The notes under the pieces: model-generated
What the model was told of the DNA's origin: nothing
Seen by the model: the letters and a program-made list of their open reading frames with translations, nothing else
The model's database searches: none
Shown here: one piece after another, positions 34,560-46,215 of the stretch
Layout: every line of letters begins with the position of its first letter
Position numbering within the stretch: the stretch's first letter is position 1
Position numbers and translations under genes: made by a program
Assembly (NCBI GenBank): GCA_028564705.1
Contig: JAPXFQ010001299.1
Location: forward strand, 765,501-829,500
Origin: Apricaphanius iberus
Lineage: Eukaryota; Chordata; Actinopteri; Cyprinodontiformes; Aphaniidae
DNA: 64,000 bases
Reading direction: 5' to 3'

Positions 34560-35260
34560 GCAATACAAATTAACAATACAAATTGCTTACACAAACTTCC
34601 TGCAAAAATCTGTCTAAATTTTTTTAGAGAACTAAACTATTTATAAATTTTTTTGACAAAATAACAGTCAACAGCAATAACGTAACTTAATAAACTAAAC
34701 AGTCCATCTACTTTTTTGTGAAAAAAGCTTTTGTGAAAAGTTGTATTGTTTGTGATTTTCTTCTTCGGCAATCACTTAAATTGTTTGAAAAGCAAGCAGA
34801 ATTTGAGACGACATTGTCACATAAACCTTAGAAACCTATTTTTTTGACGAGCCCAGCGTTATCTCAGGAAGAATATGTAGCCATAGAAAGTTTTAAAAAA
34901 ATGGGCACCAGGCATTAAAGTTGTTTTTAACATGTCTAAAGTCCAATGTTTTTCAATGGGGGCCTAGCGGCCAAATGGAGGTACTACAGCAACGGAGGAG
35001 CAATGGCGGCCTCCATGGTATGTGGTCACAAAGCAGAGCAACCAGCGGCCATCCTGGGCCCCTTTTAGCCCCTCTTTATTCACCTCCTGGATACGCCTCT
35101 GCTCAGCAGCACTGAACACTCAGGAGTCTCTGTGTCAGAAGAGAGTGAGAAAATATTTAAAAGCCTGTTAGTTTTTACGCTGTAAATGTGAAGTTGGAGC
35201 ATTTTTTGTCGCGGATAGTGACGTTATGGTTCTTAAAACACTGAGAGAGGGGTGGCTGAT
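34560..35260 (-). mobile_element. Fragment of the BED-finger hAT family, interrupted by segment B
   Basis: 34660-34830 matches the reverse complement of 42950-43150: AACAGTCAACAGCAATAAC, TTTTTTGTGAAAAAAGCTTT and GAAAAGCAAGCAGAATT. 35050-35240 matches the reverse complement of 42600-42850: TTTTAGCCCCTCTTTATTCA, AGTCTCTGTGTCAGAAGAGA and GGAGCATTTTTTGTCGC. Between them, 34838-35053 is a copy of the segment that also sits inside the LINE at 21405-21620. The fragment lacks the hAT ends found at 41989 and 43287. Confidence 0.75.
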
Positions 35261-35769
35261 GGAGCTGCGTGGGTATGCATTCATGATTTGTTTGGAGTAA
35301 GTAATGATTGTTGTATTAAGCTACCTGATAGGCTATAATGAAAAAATGAGGGGAAACTTTTTGCGATCAAACTTCTTTTATAGACCCCTTTTTTTTCTAT
35401 CGCACCACAGTCTGTCGATCAATATATAATACTATCGAATTATCATTCAGCCTTAGCAGATAATAAGAAAAGGCAGCCAAATCCCAGAAAAACTTTGAAA
35501 GGCCTTCATTAAGTTTCAGGAAGTATTGAACCCTTTAAAAACAAAAAGAAAGTCTGTTTTATCGAAAGATACAATTTGTTGATGATGAAGAAATTTGACA
35601 TGGCTAAAAACGTTTTTACAGTAAAAAATGTTCCAGTCGGCAGGAAAGTTATAAAATATAAGTTGTTTAGGAACACTTGAATATGGATATGAATCAAGGC
35701 GAATTGACATGGAGCCATTAAAACTGACCGCCGTGTATCTCTACCTTTTTTTTAAACACTTGTTTAAAT
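35261..35769 (+). other. Presumed intron sequence
   Basis: Nothing recognised. Confidence 0.4.
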
Positions 35770-36200
35770 CCTTAGCAATCTATCAATAATCACTTAATCT
35801 AGTGTTTTAAATCTCATTACCACACATTAGTGCTTTTCCTAAAATGGTTTTCTCTCCACCATCTATGAAAAAGCTCTTATAGAACAGTACACAGTAGATT
35901 TAATAGTGCACTTAATGGCCCATTGATATGTGAAGTATTCCATCGCCTGTACTATGAGATCACCATTGTACATCATTTATAACAATAATATCCTCTCTAT
36001 TTAAAGAAATCGGATTTATTGCTCATTAAATTTACATTAAGCTGTGCCTAATAAGCCTCCATCTAATTGTTGGGTAATGCATGGCACTATTTTATGTGGT
36101 GGCAGCTAATCTAAGCTGCTGAAACTGAGCGTCTGGCACAGAATTGTCAGCTGAGGCATGTAAGGAATGTTGCCACTTGTAGCAGAGTTAACAAAGAAAG
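35770..36200. promoter_or_regulatory. Repeat-poor intronic stretch; strong visual candidate for a conserved non-coding element
   Basis: About 430 bp of uninterrupted, complex AT-rich sequence. It is rich in homeodomain-like cores: CACTTAATGGCCCATTGATA, GCTCATTAAATTTACATTAA and CTCCATCTAATTGTTGGG. It also has TTTAAAGAAATCGG and ATGCATGGCAC. There are no microsatellites, no recognised transposon ends and no reading frame. Vertebrate developmental enhancers often look like this, and a long first intron is a common place for them. Conservation is not demonstrated. Confidence 0.4.
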
Positions 36201-37475
36201 CTGTGCAGGTTATGCACCTGTGTAGTTCCACTCTATTTGCTTTGATTTCTCCCGAAAACTGTTAAATCCCTGTGCTTAGCTGTAAACCACCTTTTCTGAC
36301 TCATTTGTGTCCTCTGTCAAACTCTACACTGTTCTTCAGTAAGCATGTAAAATGCACATACAGCACCGATAATATGTATTTGCCCCCAGGTTTAGATGGA
36401 CTGATAGATGTCATTAACTACTTCTCTAGAACGATTTGCTGCCTTATAAGTGATTTTTGCACGCCTTGTTGTGAGGAAGCTTTGTTGTGGCCAGTATAAT
36501 TGAATAGATTTTTTTATCAATGTCAGTTATGGATTTAAAAATATGAAATTTACAGTGTTTGTTTTTTCCCCCCCTTGTAATTCAAATGATCATTTGAAAA
36601 CTTTGTGTTTTTTAATTAATTGATCTTTGTAATCCTCTTGATGACCAGAAAAAAGATTCCTAATTACCTAAAAGTTTCCTGATCTCTTTGTTTACATTTT
36701 TCCATTTGCTTGTAATGCAATGAGTACTGAAAACATCGAAAAAAATAAATAAATAAAAAAAATTCCAAGCTATGATGCGTCCACTCCAGGGGACATGACA
36801 TGTATGATATGAGCCTGTGAATATTCTCATTCATCCAGGTCATGTATGATATGGAATGTCATATAAGTGAAACTGGACTTCAAGCCCAATTATTACATTC
36901 CAAAGGAGAACACCAAAATGTAAAAACACGAAAGAGTAAAAAAATAAAAATAAAAAAGACTGTTTCTTACTTTACGGAATCTCAAAAAACCAAAAGCTGT
37001 ATGACTGCTGCGTGCTGAAGATATGGAATAGAAAGTTACCCTGAGCGGATAGGATTTGGGAGAACTAATGCACCTACAAGCTTGCCACGTCTATGAATGT
37101 GCTGAAAAATGCATTTATCTGGTTATATGTGGTTGAAGATTTTTTTTTTAAGGAGCGGAGGAAAATCATTGTTTTTAAATAACCCTGGCTACGTGTGGAC
37201 ATGGCCTAAGTCAAATGAATGACTCATTACCAGGCCTTTGCCAAACTGGATGGAATACTGAAGAGGTGACTCATGTGAATCAGCTGTGGCTGTAGCTCTA
37301 AAAGACTGGAGTTGGAGACCCCTGCTCTAAATACTACATCTTGGGCTTCCTTATGAAACAACTCAACTTTTGAGTTTCATTAACAATGCACAGTTAAATT
37401 CTCCCTGCCTCTATAAGTGAATAATTTTCTTCTCATTTCAAAGAAATGCAGAACAACATTAAATCAAACTTTTAT
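36201..37475 (+). other. Presumed intron sequence
   Basis: A CATGTATGATATG motif is repeated at 36797 and 36842 around CTCATTCATCCAGGTCATG, which I associate with a dispersed fish repeat. A-rich tracts lie near 36745 and 36940. Nothing else is recognised. Confidence 0.4.
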
Positions 37476-37525
37476 ATAGCTCTTTTCATACAAAATAGCA
37501 TTTCAAAGTGCTTTATAAATTAAAT
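37476..37525 (-). mobile_element. LINE 3'-tail fragment, antisense
   Basis: TTTTATATAGCTCTTTTCAT followed by a TTTCAAAGTGCTTTATAAA block has the form of the antisense end of L2-like LINEs (TATATAGC...CAAAGTGCTTTA). Only about 50 bp is recognisable. Confidence 0.5.
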
Positions 37526-38949
37526 TGACCCACCTAAAAAACGATGCAGAATGAAAACAGATGTGGTAAAGTTGTAAAGTGGTAAAATTACAAAATAAAA
37601 CAGGTTTGGCAGAAAGGGTTGATGATTATATAAAAACAGTTCCGCTCCCCTTTAACGATTCCTAGTTGAGTAAGAGAAGTTACACTTTGGTGGGGAGGCA
37701 TCTGTAAGAACAGCAAGGGCATCTGGACTCAGCCAACACTGAAGATTATGGTCTAAAATCAAATCATTTATTATTAAAGTTTTATTTAGCAGATCGAACA
37801 TTTTAAAGTGACATATTAATACTGGTTGGAGATGGAGTAACTGTTTGATTTACTGGAGGTGGGCATTTTGGTAAATGTTTGAGATTATTTGGGTTGCATT
37901 TGTTCAGTTTATGATCATTTTTCAGTCTCTGTTGATAATAAAAGGTATGAATGAAGTAGGGCAAGGTCCAAGTCCGATATCTGAGTTAATGTTAAAATCA
38001 GGGGTGCGTTTATAGGAGCAGGGACCAGCTGGACATCAGGATACGATGGAAGTGGCAGAGGAAAGCCAGGGCACTTATTTATCAAACGTTCGTAGAACCT
38101 GTCCTAGGCCTATATATTCTATCCTACGAATAAAATTTAGAAACTTCGTATGAACAGTCAATCGTCTGATTTATGAACTGTGCTGTGGCCACTTGTATGT
38201 ATGCTCCTCCGTAATTATGTGTTAAAAATTCCACTTCTGCGTACCCAGGTCCTAGTGCCCGTTCTTAGTCATTTGCATAAAGAAACGCCCTCAATTAACC
38301 ATACTTGGTAACACCACATCAGTCCTTGCGTTCTTCCTTAAAATAATGATCAAGAGAGCTAAACAAAGAATTTCAGTGACACAGAGATCAAGGTGAAACA
38401 TAGGTGGGGCAATACAAAAAGTATTCATGATGAACAGACTTTAAAAAATGTAACTTAATACAAATTCATTTCACCACTGATAATTTTTGCCATCAGCAGT
38501 GTCTCTGCTTCATCCCAGCAGCAGGTAGCCGTTATGTTTCTGCTGCAGAGTAGGAATAAAAAATGTAGCAAATAATTTAATTTGCTGATATTAACTTCTT
38601 TGAAAATCCTTAACTTCTTTGAAAAAAATTTAATAAGTTAATACCCTACATTGCTGTGTGGCTCTATCAGCTCAGGGGAAACCATAAAAAAGAACTCTGC
38701 CTGGGAGAAAGTGACAGAGGCAGGACAGTGGAGATGTTCCTGTGGGAAATAAAGGGAAAAAAAACGGTTTGATATCAAACTGAATACAATAAAACGTCCC
38801 TCAGCACACAGCTGGACCAGATCAGCTGGACAAAGAGTGCTCCTACTATCAGCATATTTGACACTTGTGTGACACTTCTGTGGCCATGCATAATTGGAGA
38901 CACCGCTTGTACACAAGGAAAAAAAGACCATCTGCTTTACTGATGAGCA
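37526..38949 (+). other. Presumed intron sequence with transposon-like block near 38068-38330
   Basis: At 38068, GGGCACTTATTTATCAAACG resembles the end of the 38950-40140 element (GGGGTCTCATTTATAAAG). The following TTTGCATAAAGAAACGCCCT and CACCACATCAGTCCTTGCG also look transposon-derived. No matching right end was found. The 97-residue minus frame at 38638-38931 is unsupported. Confidence 0.4.
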
Positions 38950-40140
38950 GGGGTCTCATTTATAAAGCTTGCTTACACACAAATCGGGGTCTGAAAAGTA
39001 CGTAAGTAACTTTATATGCAAAGTTTGGGATTTATAGAAAAAAATGTTGTGGAAAAATGTGCACAACTTTAAGCACACTAAGGATCTTGCTTACACTCTT
39101 TTTGGACATGGAGGCACTGACAGCGCAGCAGGACAGATACCAAAATTGTGAATTTAAGCCACATTTTCAGACTTGTAGAGCATTGCACACACAAACACAA
39201 ACAGCAAACAAGCTTCTCCCCTGTCCCGTCTATAGGAACTGAGAATTAAAATGAGAATTTGATCAAAAATATGTTGCATTTAAGAATTATGTTAATATGT
39301 ATCTCTTCAGATTTTATAGCAATTGCATATATTGGTGCATGTGTGAAGAACAAATATGCTGCAGCATCCCAGCATAATTCTGCACAATGGATGCGCCGGG
39401 ATTCATTGAAAATTCTTTTTTTATGTCAGGCATGCTGCTATATTATTGCCGTGTCACCTGCTGTTCTTCCGTTTATTTTTATGACCCCAAATCAATATTT
39501 TGCATGGATGATGCATTTTAAAAGTAGTTTTGAAGTGCATCTTTTCGCCAGGCTTTAAATATCTAGCAGTGCTTAAACTTATTACGTTCTACTTTTATGT
39601 AGTTTTTTTGTTTTAATTTGCTTTGATTCCATTCTTACTGTAGCTAGAAAAGATAATCAGCCTATAATTGAAACTTGATACTTAATGTTCTAATTTGTTT
39701 CATCTCTTGTGCTGCTGCTTTTATTTTTTATATATTTACATTTTTTATTTTTTACTCTTGTCTTCTAACAAAAATTTTTTAAACTATATTTTTGTCTTTT
39801 TATGTGAAGCTTTTGCCTGAGTAGAGCTCTATATAGATCAACATTGATTGACTGAAATAAAACAGTTTTCTCTGTCTCCACATGCCTGCAGCTGTGTCTT
39901 TCTCCGCCTCTCGGTTGCCATGGTTACCCGTGAAACGCCCAATATTTGCCGGGATATGATCCAAACACAGCTGAGCACATTTCTACGAAGAGTCTGATCT
40001 ATAAAGAGTAAACTGCGTCCAGCTGTGCGTACTCCAAGTTAGATAGATCAGAAACTTACTAGGCAGTAAGTAAAAAAAGTTGGTGAGCTTAAGTACAGTT
40101 TTAGTGAGAATTCTACGCAAAGTTTTATAAATGAGACCCC
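38950..40140. mobile_element. 1.2-kb inverted-repeat DNA transposon with GGGGTCTC ends
   Basis: The left end reads GGGGTCTCATTTATAAAGCT then TGCTTAC. The right end, reversed, reads GGGGTCTCATTTATAAAACT then TTGCGTAG, so the inverted repeats are ~27 bp with few mismatches. The interior contains frames of up to 99 residues (39259-39558) but none with a transposase motif. I found no convincing target duplication (GCA on the left, AGG on the right). A PIF/Harbinger-like origin is possible from the style of the ends but not proven. Confidence 0.75.
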
Positions 40141-40601
40141 AGGTCTATTTAGACTTCACGGTGCTGTTTGCAAACCATTTAATCAAAGTTGTAACAGCAT
40201 CCCCTTAAGCTGAAGTGGTTAGTGTAAGAGCGGTGGGGGTGGGGCCAGAGATAATGCAGGACATAACTACAAATATCCACTATGGAGGATATTTCCTAGA
40301 TACAAAAATATTTTTGGCAAAATATTGCTGCATTAATTTAAAAAGCACTTCAGTGTGTTTTTAAAAGACTCATATTAAATATGAAAACAGCACTAAAAGT
40401 CTGTATTAGCTTAATTAATTTGAAAATCATATTGCCACAGAATTTGCTAGCATTAATGGACACCAAGTTCCCCAGACCCCACCCCTACACACGTGGTCTC
40501 ATTCAAAAGCTTTTAAGACAAACTTTGAAGACCTTTGCTCTCTGTCGCCTTTTCACGGTTTGCAGCGTAATTTCACTGTTGTAAATCCAAATCTCTTTAG
40601 A

Positions 40602-41071
40602 GCGCAACTGAACAAGTGCACTGAAGGTTTCACAAGCTTGCCAGCCAAAAACAAAAACACTTCAAACTAACTGCGTATGTGCGCTGCGTCAGGAGATACA
40701 ATTTCTGATGGAGATAACTATCTTGGCACAACACGGAACTGTATCACATCATCTACAGAGCTATTTCTGCTAATGACTTAGCGCTAATTTAAGTCCGAAA
40801 ACATCACTTTAACTGAATAATGCACCTTTTACACAGCGGTTACTCTCTTTAAATTGTGCTGAAACTATACAGTGAACCAAAATGTATAAACAAACATAAA
40901 TACAGCAGTTTTCATAATTTTTTGCATCACAACATAGGTTCTGCTGGCTATTAGCAAGACCGAGCCGACAGCTGAAGTGGACTTGAAAATTTTTATGGAG
41001 CGCTTCTGAAGAGGTGTACTGACGGTTTTACAAGCACGCCAGCCAAACAACAAAACATCAAACTAACGGTG
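40602..41071 (+). repeat. Direct duplication, ~72-bp copies at 40602-40675 and 41000-41071
   Basis: Copy 1 runs GCGCAACTGAACAAGTGCAC ... CACAAGCTTGCCAGCCAAA ... CTTCAAACTAACTG. Copy 2 runs GCGCTTCTGAAGAGGTGTAC ... TACAAGCACGCCAGCCAAA ... CATCAAACTAACGG. They lie ~400 bp apart, consistent with old direct repeats inside or around a decayed transposon. Confidence 0.7.
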
Positions 41072-41464
41072 TGTCAGTTGATAAACCGTTAAACTGTTTT
41101 CCCAGCACTGTATCATATCATTATGCCCAAATAACCCCAGAGCAAGCACTTATTACTTACCAATCCAGTAGCAACACGGCTTGTTCAGCATCCATAAATC
41201 CTGCTGTATATCTAACGTCTTACTCACAGCGGCTGACCACACAAAACTGAAAAAGTTGTAACACTGGGTTTAAGAAGCTAATTCTACTTTTACCTAAGCT
41301 GAGCAACAGTTTGACAAATGAAGATCTTTCACAGCAGTGAAGGGAATGAAATGTTCTCTGACCTGTCGTTTCTTACCTTGCTGCTCCGCCAACGTAACAC
41401 TGCAACTTTCCTTACTCCTGATTCACAGTAGTGGAGAACCAATACGCCCCTGTATGAATCATCT

Positions 41465-41706
41465 GCAGCATTGAAGCCCCAGCAGCTTTAAGCTTCGGTA
41501 GTTGTAAGGTTTCCCCGCTTCTTCTGATAGCGTCTTCTTTGGGATTGAGAAGCTGGCTCAGCTCAGTGTCCAGCTCTGCGACTAACAGCAGGCGCATCCA
41601 TTTACCCAGTTCGAATGAAAGGCTTTATCCAGCAGTGAAGCTCTAGCAGCTTTCAGCTTGGGAACAGTTTATTTTCCTTGCTTCTTCTGATAGTGTCTTC
41701 TTTGGT
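41465..41706 (+). repeat. Direct duplication, ~79-bp copies at 41465-41543 and 41629-41706
   Basis: Both copies read CAGCA(T/G)TGAAGC, then AGCAGCTTT(A/C)AGCTT(C/G)GG and end CTTCTTCTGATAG(C/T)GTCTTC with TTTGG. A weaker third match (CAGCAGTGAAG) lies near 41332. The period is about 165 bp. No coding frame explains it; the short minus frames over it are by-products. Confidence 0.75.
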
Positions 41707-41988
41707 TACTTTGGTGGATATGCCATGGCTCAAGTCTCAAAACCATGCGTTTGTAAATATCCTTAGGTGGCACGTAGGATACTGCTGTAAAGTAAAACTC
41801 AGTCATTACATCCGGAGAAGCGGTCCACGGGTGAAAGGTTCTATAGTGTGGTAAACAGGAGGAGGACCCTGCCATGTACCCAGACAGCACGTTCGGTTTT
41901 ACCAATGTTGGCATTTGGAGGGCACCAGCAGCAAAGGATCTGAAAGGTTTTTTTCCCCCTGCACGCATATATAACTTATCAGTTTAGG

Positions 41989-43287
41989 TGGGGCTGCAGC
42001 GATTCGTCGAGTAACTCGATTTACTTAATTCCAAAAATTGCTCGAGGCAAAAACTCTGCCTCGAAGCCTCGTTAAAATCCTATGACGCGCACTATACGCG
42101 CAGAGATCTGATTGTTCCACACAGACCATTCTTTTGTTCGCATCTGTGCGAAGCACAACAGCAGCGCGTGATACAGTTTGAATTTAGTTGCCGTTATGGG
42201 AGTAAAGATTCCCATAAATGGCAGAAAATGTGTAAAGTTTGGGATCGCTATATTTTGAAAAAAAGAAGAGAACAAAGTACAGTGTATTTACTGCAAAGTA
42301 GAGCTAGCGTACCACAGCAGTACGAGCTCAATTATCCAGCATCATAAAACATCCACGTGATTTTTCACCAAGCGTCACCGATACAAGGTAACGTAACCTA
42401 AACCCTTATACGTTGATGTGCACTAATTTTAATACTGTATTTGTAGCGATGTCATGATGCTGTTTGACGAAATATGATGTTTAGCTTTGATGTTTTTAAA
42501 TACTAAACTTATCCAGGTTCCATCGCAAAAAAACCCCCAAAACTCTGGCCAAAGTGAAGAACTGCGTTTTCTCTGTTTTCAGTATATGCTTGTGGACGGA
42601 TGAAAACAGAGTTTTAAGTGCCTTAACGTCTCTATCTGCGACAAAAAATGCTCCAACATCAAAGTTACAGCATCAAAAATCACCAAACTTCCTGCTGCGC
42701 TGCAACCAAAGTAAGAAAAAACATATTTTCTCACTCTCTCCTGACACAGAGACTCCTTTGAGTGTTTAGAATTATTAATAATTGATTATTCCTAAACATT
42801 CAGTATCCAGGAGCTGAATAAAGAGGGGCTAAAGGGGCCCAGGGTGGGTCTGGGACTCTAACATCAAAGTAAAAGCAGAGATGCTCTTCTAGTGGAGATC
42901 CAGTCTGAGCTGGTCACATTTTAGAGTTTTCAACTGTTAAAAGGACATTTTGTCATTTTGTTTTGCTAAGGTTTATGTGACAATATCGTCTCGAACTCTG
43001 CTTGCTTTTCAAACAATTTAAGTGATTAGCGAAAAAGAAAAATCCCCAAAACAATGCAACTTTACACAAAAGCTTTTTCACAAAAAAGTGGATTGACCAT
43101 TTAGTTTATTAACTTACATTATTGCTGTTGACTGTTATTTTGTCAAGTAAATAAATAAATATATACTGTAAATGGGCTTAGTTTTGGAGTCAAATATTGT
43201 AGTTGGAGTTTTCTATTTGTTTGAGAGATAAAAGGAACATGCTTGATTATTTTACTGCCACAAAAAGAATCGATAGCTGCAGCCCTA
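41989..43287 (+). mobile_element. hAT transposon relic with BED zinc-finger remnant, 1299 bp
   Basis: Left end TGGGGCTGCAGCGATTCG; right end reversed TAGGGCTGCAGCTATCGATT. A perfect 8-bp direct repeat, AGTTTAGG, flanks it at 41981-41988 and 43288-43295, the hAT signature. Near 42237-42360 there is a broken BED-finger region. VWDRY appears in one frame; after a one-base frame change, VQCIYCKVELAYHSSTSS then IIQHHK shows the C-x2-C pair and terminal histidines. The catalytic hAT domain is missing, so it is a deleted, inactive copy. Its inner sequence is shared with 34560-35260. Confidence 0.9.
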
Positions 43288-43295
43288 AGTTTAGG

Positions 43296-46084
43296 TGGGT
43301 AAATCATCGGCGGGGTGATTCTATGCCAATCCAACATGCATGTGCACTCTGTAGATCGGCAGAGGAACCGTGAGGAACCATTTTCCCGATCTGGTTTTTT
43401 TATTTTTTTTATTTAGTTATGTTTTTAATTTTTACAAAAGTGCTGCTAGCTGCCTTATGATGACCCCTGTGGTAGACTCTACCATATTGATTCCTTCTGA
43501 ATCTAAACCTGTTCAGCCAGCTCCAAGTTGAGTTAGGTCTGCTACAACATTCACTCAATCTTGTCTAACCATGACAGCCAATACAGTACATAACGGAGGG
43601 ATCATACTAGAGCCGCGAAAACCGTTCAGACGCTTTGTTCCCTTTGACTTATCTTTGGAAGGGCTGATTTTTAAGCATGCTGTGGCATTGAAGCGATGCA
43701 GCCGAAAATCAGCTGTTCCAGTGTTATGTCAACGGTAGAGCGAGAGGACCAAATGCTTTCCTTGCTCAAGTGGGATCGCGGCGCATAGCCTATAATTTTC
43801 TTGGGTTTACGTTGGCTCAAGGTCGGTGATCATTTGGTTTGTGTGGGCTCACGGTCGGCGATAATTCTAATACAAAGGTCTTCCAGATATCTTGCCTATT
43901 AGCTACCGATCTCCATAAGACTTCTCACTGAGGTACTTTATGTCAAGCAGTCACATGCGCCCTGATGTCTGCAAGACCTAATTTGTTGTCTGGGTAGTGA
44001 CAGTTTAGAAAACGGACATCAAAAATGGTGTTGTCATATAAACGTTTCGAAAACGGGTGTTTGTAAAGTGTAAAAGTTACAGGGTGGGTCTTTAAATTGT
44101 CTCTTTCGATTACTAAAGGATTGACTTAAGTAACATGAAATGGATTGAAGTGGTTCGGGCAGAGGATACATTTTAATTGTATAGTGGAGGATTTTTCTGC
44201 ATTAGGTGGATATTTGACACACATTTGTTTCATCACAGTGGAGACTCCCTTCAATGTCTGGCCAAGAGCTGTGCTCATGGAGTGGATACATCACCACTGA
44301 AGGCTCTTGCCTGAATGCGTTGTTTTCGGTTAGGGACCATCGCTAAATTTCCATACATCACAGAAAATAATTAAATACCTGTGTGATCTCCTGACAAAGT
44401 AACCTCAAACTTTATTCTAACTGCCGAGTAGAAACTTGGTAACAGAGGAATCTGTGTCTAGCCTAACCTGTGCTGTCAGGACACACCATTTTAGGAAATA
44501 ATCTCATAAAAACACTCTGGTCTTGTTTCACTCTTCAGAGGCCTTTCTCTTCCTCTCATAAACCTCAAAGACTCTTTTTCTCTTGAGAATCACAGCCATT
44601 TTCAAAAATTCTGGTGTGAAATGTGAGGCAGAATGAATCAATAATGGCGTAGCAACAGATAAACATGTGAGAGTATGCATGCAGACTCTCAGGATGATTG
44701 ACAGTAGGTAGGACTGTCTAAGTATAGTCATAATAGTCTAGGTGATCCACCTGGAAGAAAAAGATCCTCCACAATACCTTTAACTATGGGTAGTCAGACG
44801 GATATTACGTTTTCATTTACTTTTTCAATGCACTTTAGGTATGAGGGCAGCTTGAAGTAAACTGGCTTTTTTTCAGTTTTACATTTTACCGTTTAGAGTC
44901 AAATGTTGTAACTAGTAATTTAATGCACAATCTGACACATATAAAAGAAACAGCTCTAAAGCTTTGTGTTTGAAAAACTGAAAATCTCTGCCTATCCTTG
45001 ACTTTACCTTCCTTTCAATTTCTGAAATACTCAAAAAAGATTTACCCTGGATGCTGGGCATAAGCGTTTTTGTCCGCATACTAGATAGTGGGACCTCCGA
45101 GTCAATACTGTGTCATGTTGTTTTGTCAAGGTCGTGGAGTGCAGCGGCAAACATGCTATTACTGCGAGTCTTGTAGTTATTGCAAAAAAAAAAAAAAATG
45201 AAAAAGAAAAAATAGTCAGGGGACATTTCCATTTGTGCTGCAGTGCCACACAGAAGGACAAAACTGAGGATGATCAAAATTCTGTCTGTCTGTGTCGAAA
45301 TGTAGTAAACAGTCAATTAGGGGAAAGAGACAGATGACAGGTTCTTTTATGGTCATGGGGACAGAAGCTTCCATTCACAGTGCTGTGGTAATGAGGAGGA
45401 GAGCTGATGTCTCTGCTTATGAATATGACATTGTTCTCTCTGTTCTCTGGATCTGAGAGACCTCACTCTATTGGCTGCGATGTTTAGACAGTGACAATCA
45501 GGCTCACATGGAGAAGGGGGGGGGGATGCAATGATTTTGTTTTGAAAAGGGACAGAGAGTGCACATTAGTATGGGTGATGGAGCAATTACAAGCCATCAT
45601 TAAGGCTCACAGCGCAGCACTTTTCTAAATGAAAAACTCCAATGGTCAGATATCCACGCTAACCAGAACCACGCAAATAATATTCACTATTATGAAGTTG
45701 CTCAAAAACAGTGGTGAGACATGACACATTCAACCAGTCTATGTTCTCCCTGCACTGTTGCTTCATTACTTCTTATGGCCCATCATCCAGCTCTAACACG
45801 TAACATTCAGATGCCAGTAACTGCATTTTTACAAGCAGAGGTGAAGGTTAGGGTTTTAACACCCTTAAACCTCCCATAATTTGGTCACAGTGAACAGCTT
45901 CTCCTCATATATTATATGCAGTGAGTGCGAAAACAAAATGTGATTGATTGCAAATCGACAATTAAATTTATCTATATTAACTGAGAATCAAACAAAAAGC
46001 TATATTTAAGTAAAGATTTTTGCTGCATCCACAGATGACATTTAAATAGGCAATGAATTAAAATAAAAGAGAAAAAAAGAGTGT
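43296..46084 (+). promoter_or_regulatory. Presumed intron sequence; possible conserved element at 45350-45640
   Basis: Most of the interval shows no recognised repeat. A loose duplication lies near 43800-43870 (TTGGCTCAAGGTCGGTGAT and GGGCTCACGGTCGGCGAT). 45350-45640 is complex and repeat-free apart from a G9 run, with GAGCAATTACAAGCCATCAT then TAAGGCTCACAGC. It could be an enhancer-type element. This is visual inference only. Confidence 0.3.
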
Positions 46085-46215
46085 AGTTTTTCTTTAAATG
46101 GTAAATTGACTTAATCAATATACAGCTTTATACTGACCACTCAAAGTGCTTTACGCTACAGTGAAATACACTCAGTTGCTCTGACAAATGCTCACACATT
46201 CATACACCCATACAT
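46085..46215 (-). mobile_element. LINE 3'-tail-like repeat, antisense
   Basis: AAATGGTAAATTGACTTAAT ... TATACTGACCACTCAAAGTG, CTTTACGCTACAG ... CACACATTCATACACCC follows a block order I know from a very common fish dispersed repeat (AAATGGTAAATGGAC ... ACCACTCAAAGCGCTTTACA ... ACACATTCATACA). Class uncertain; LINE- or SINE-associated. Confidence 0.6.

Larger units (their letters stand above)
40141..41988 (+). other. Decayed repeat-rich sequence
   Basis: Contains the two internal duplications listed separately. A block at 40865-41000 resembles the interior of the hAT element at 820-930: GTGAACCAAAATGTATAAAC, AACATAAATACAGCAG and GAAGTGGAC. Frames here are short and unsupported. Confidence 0.5.
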
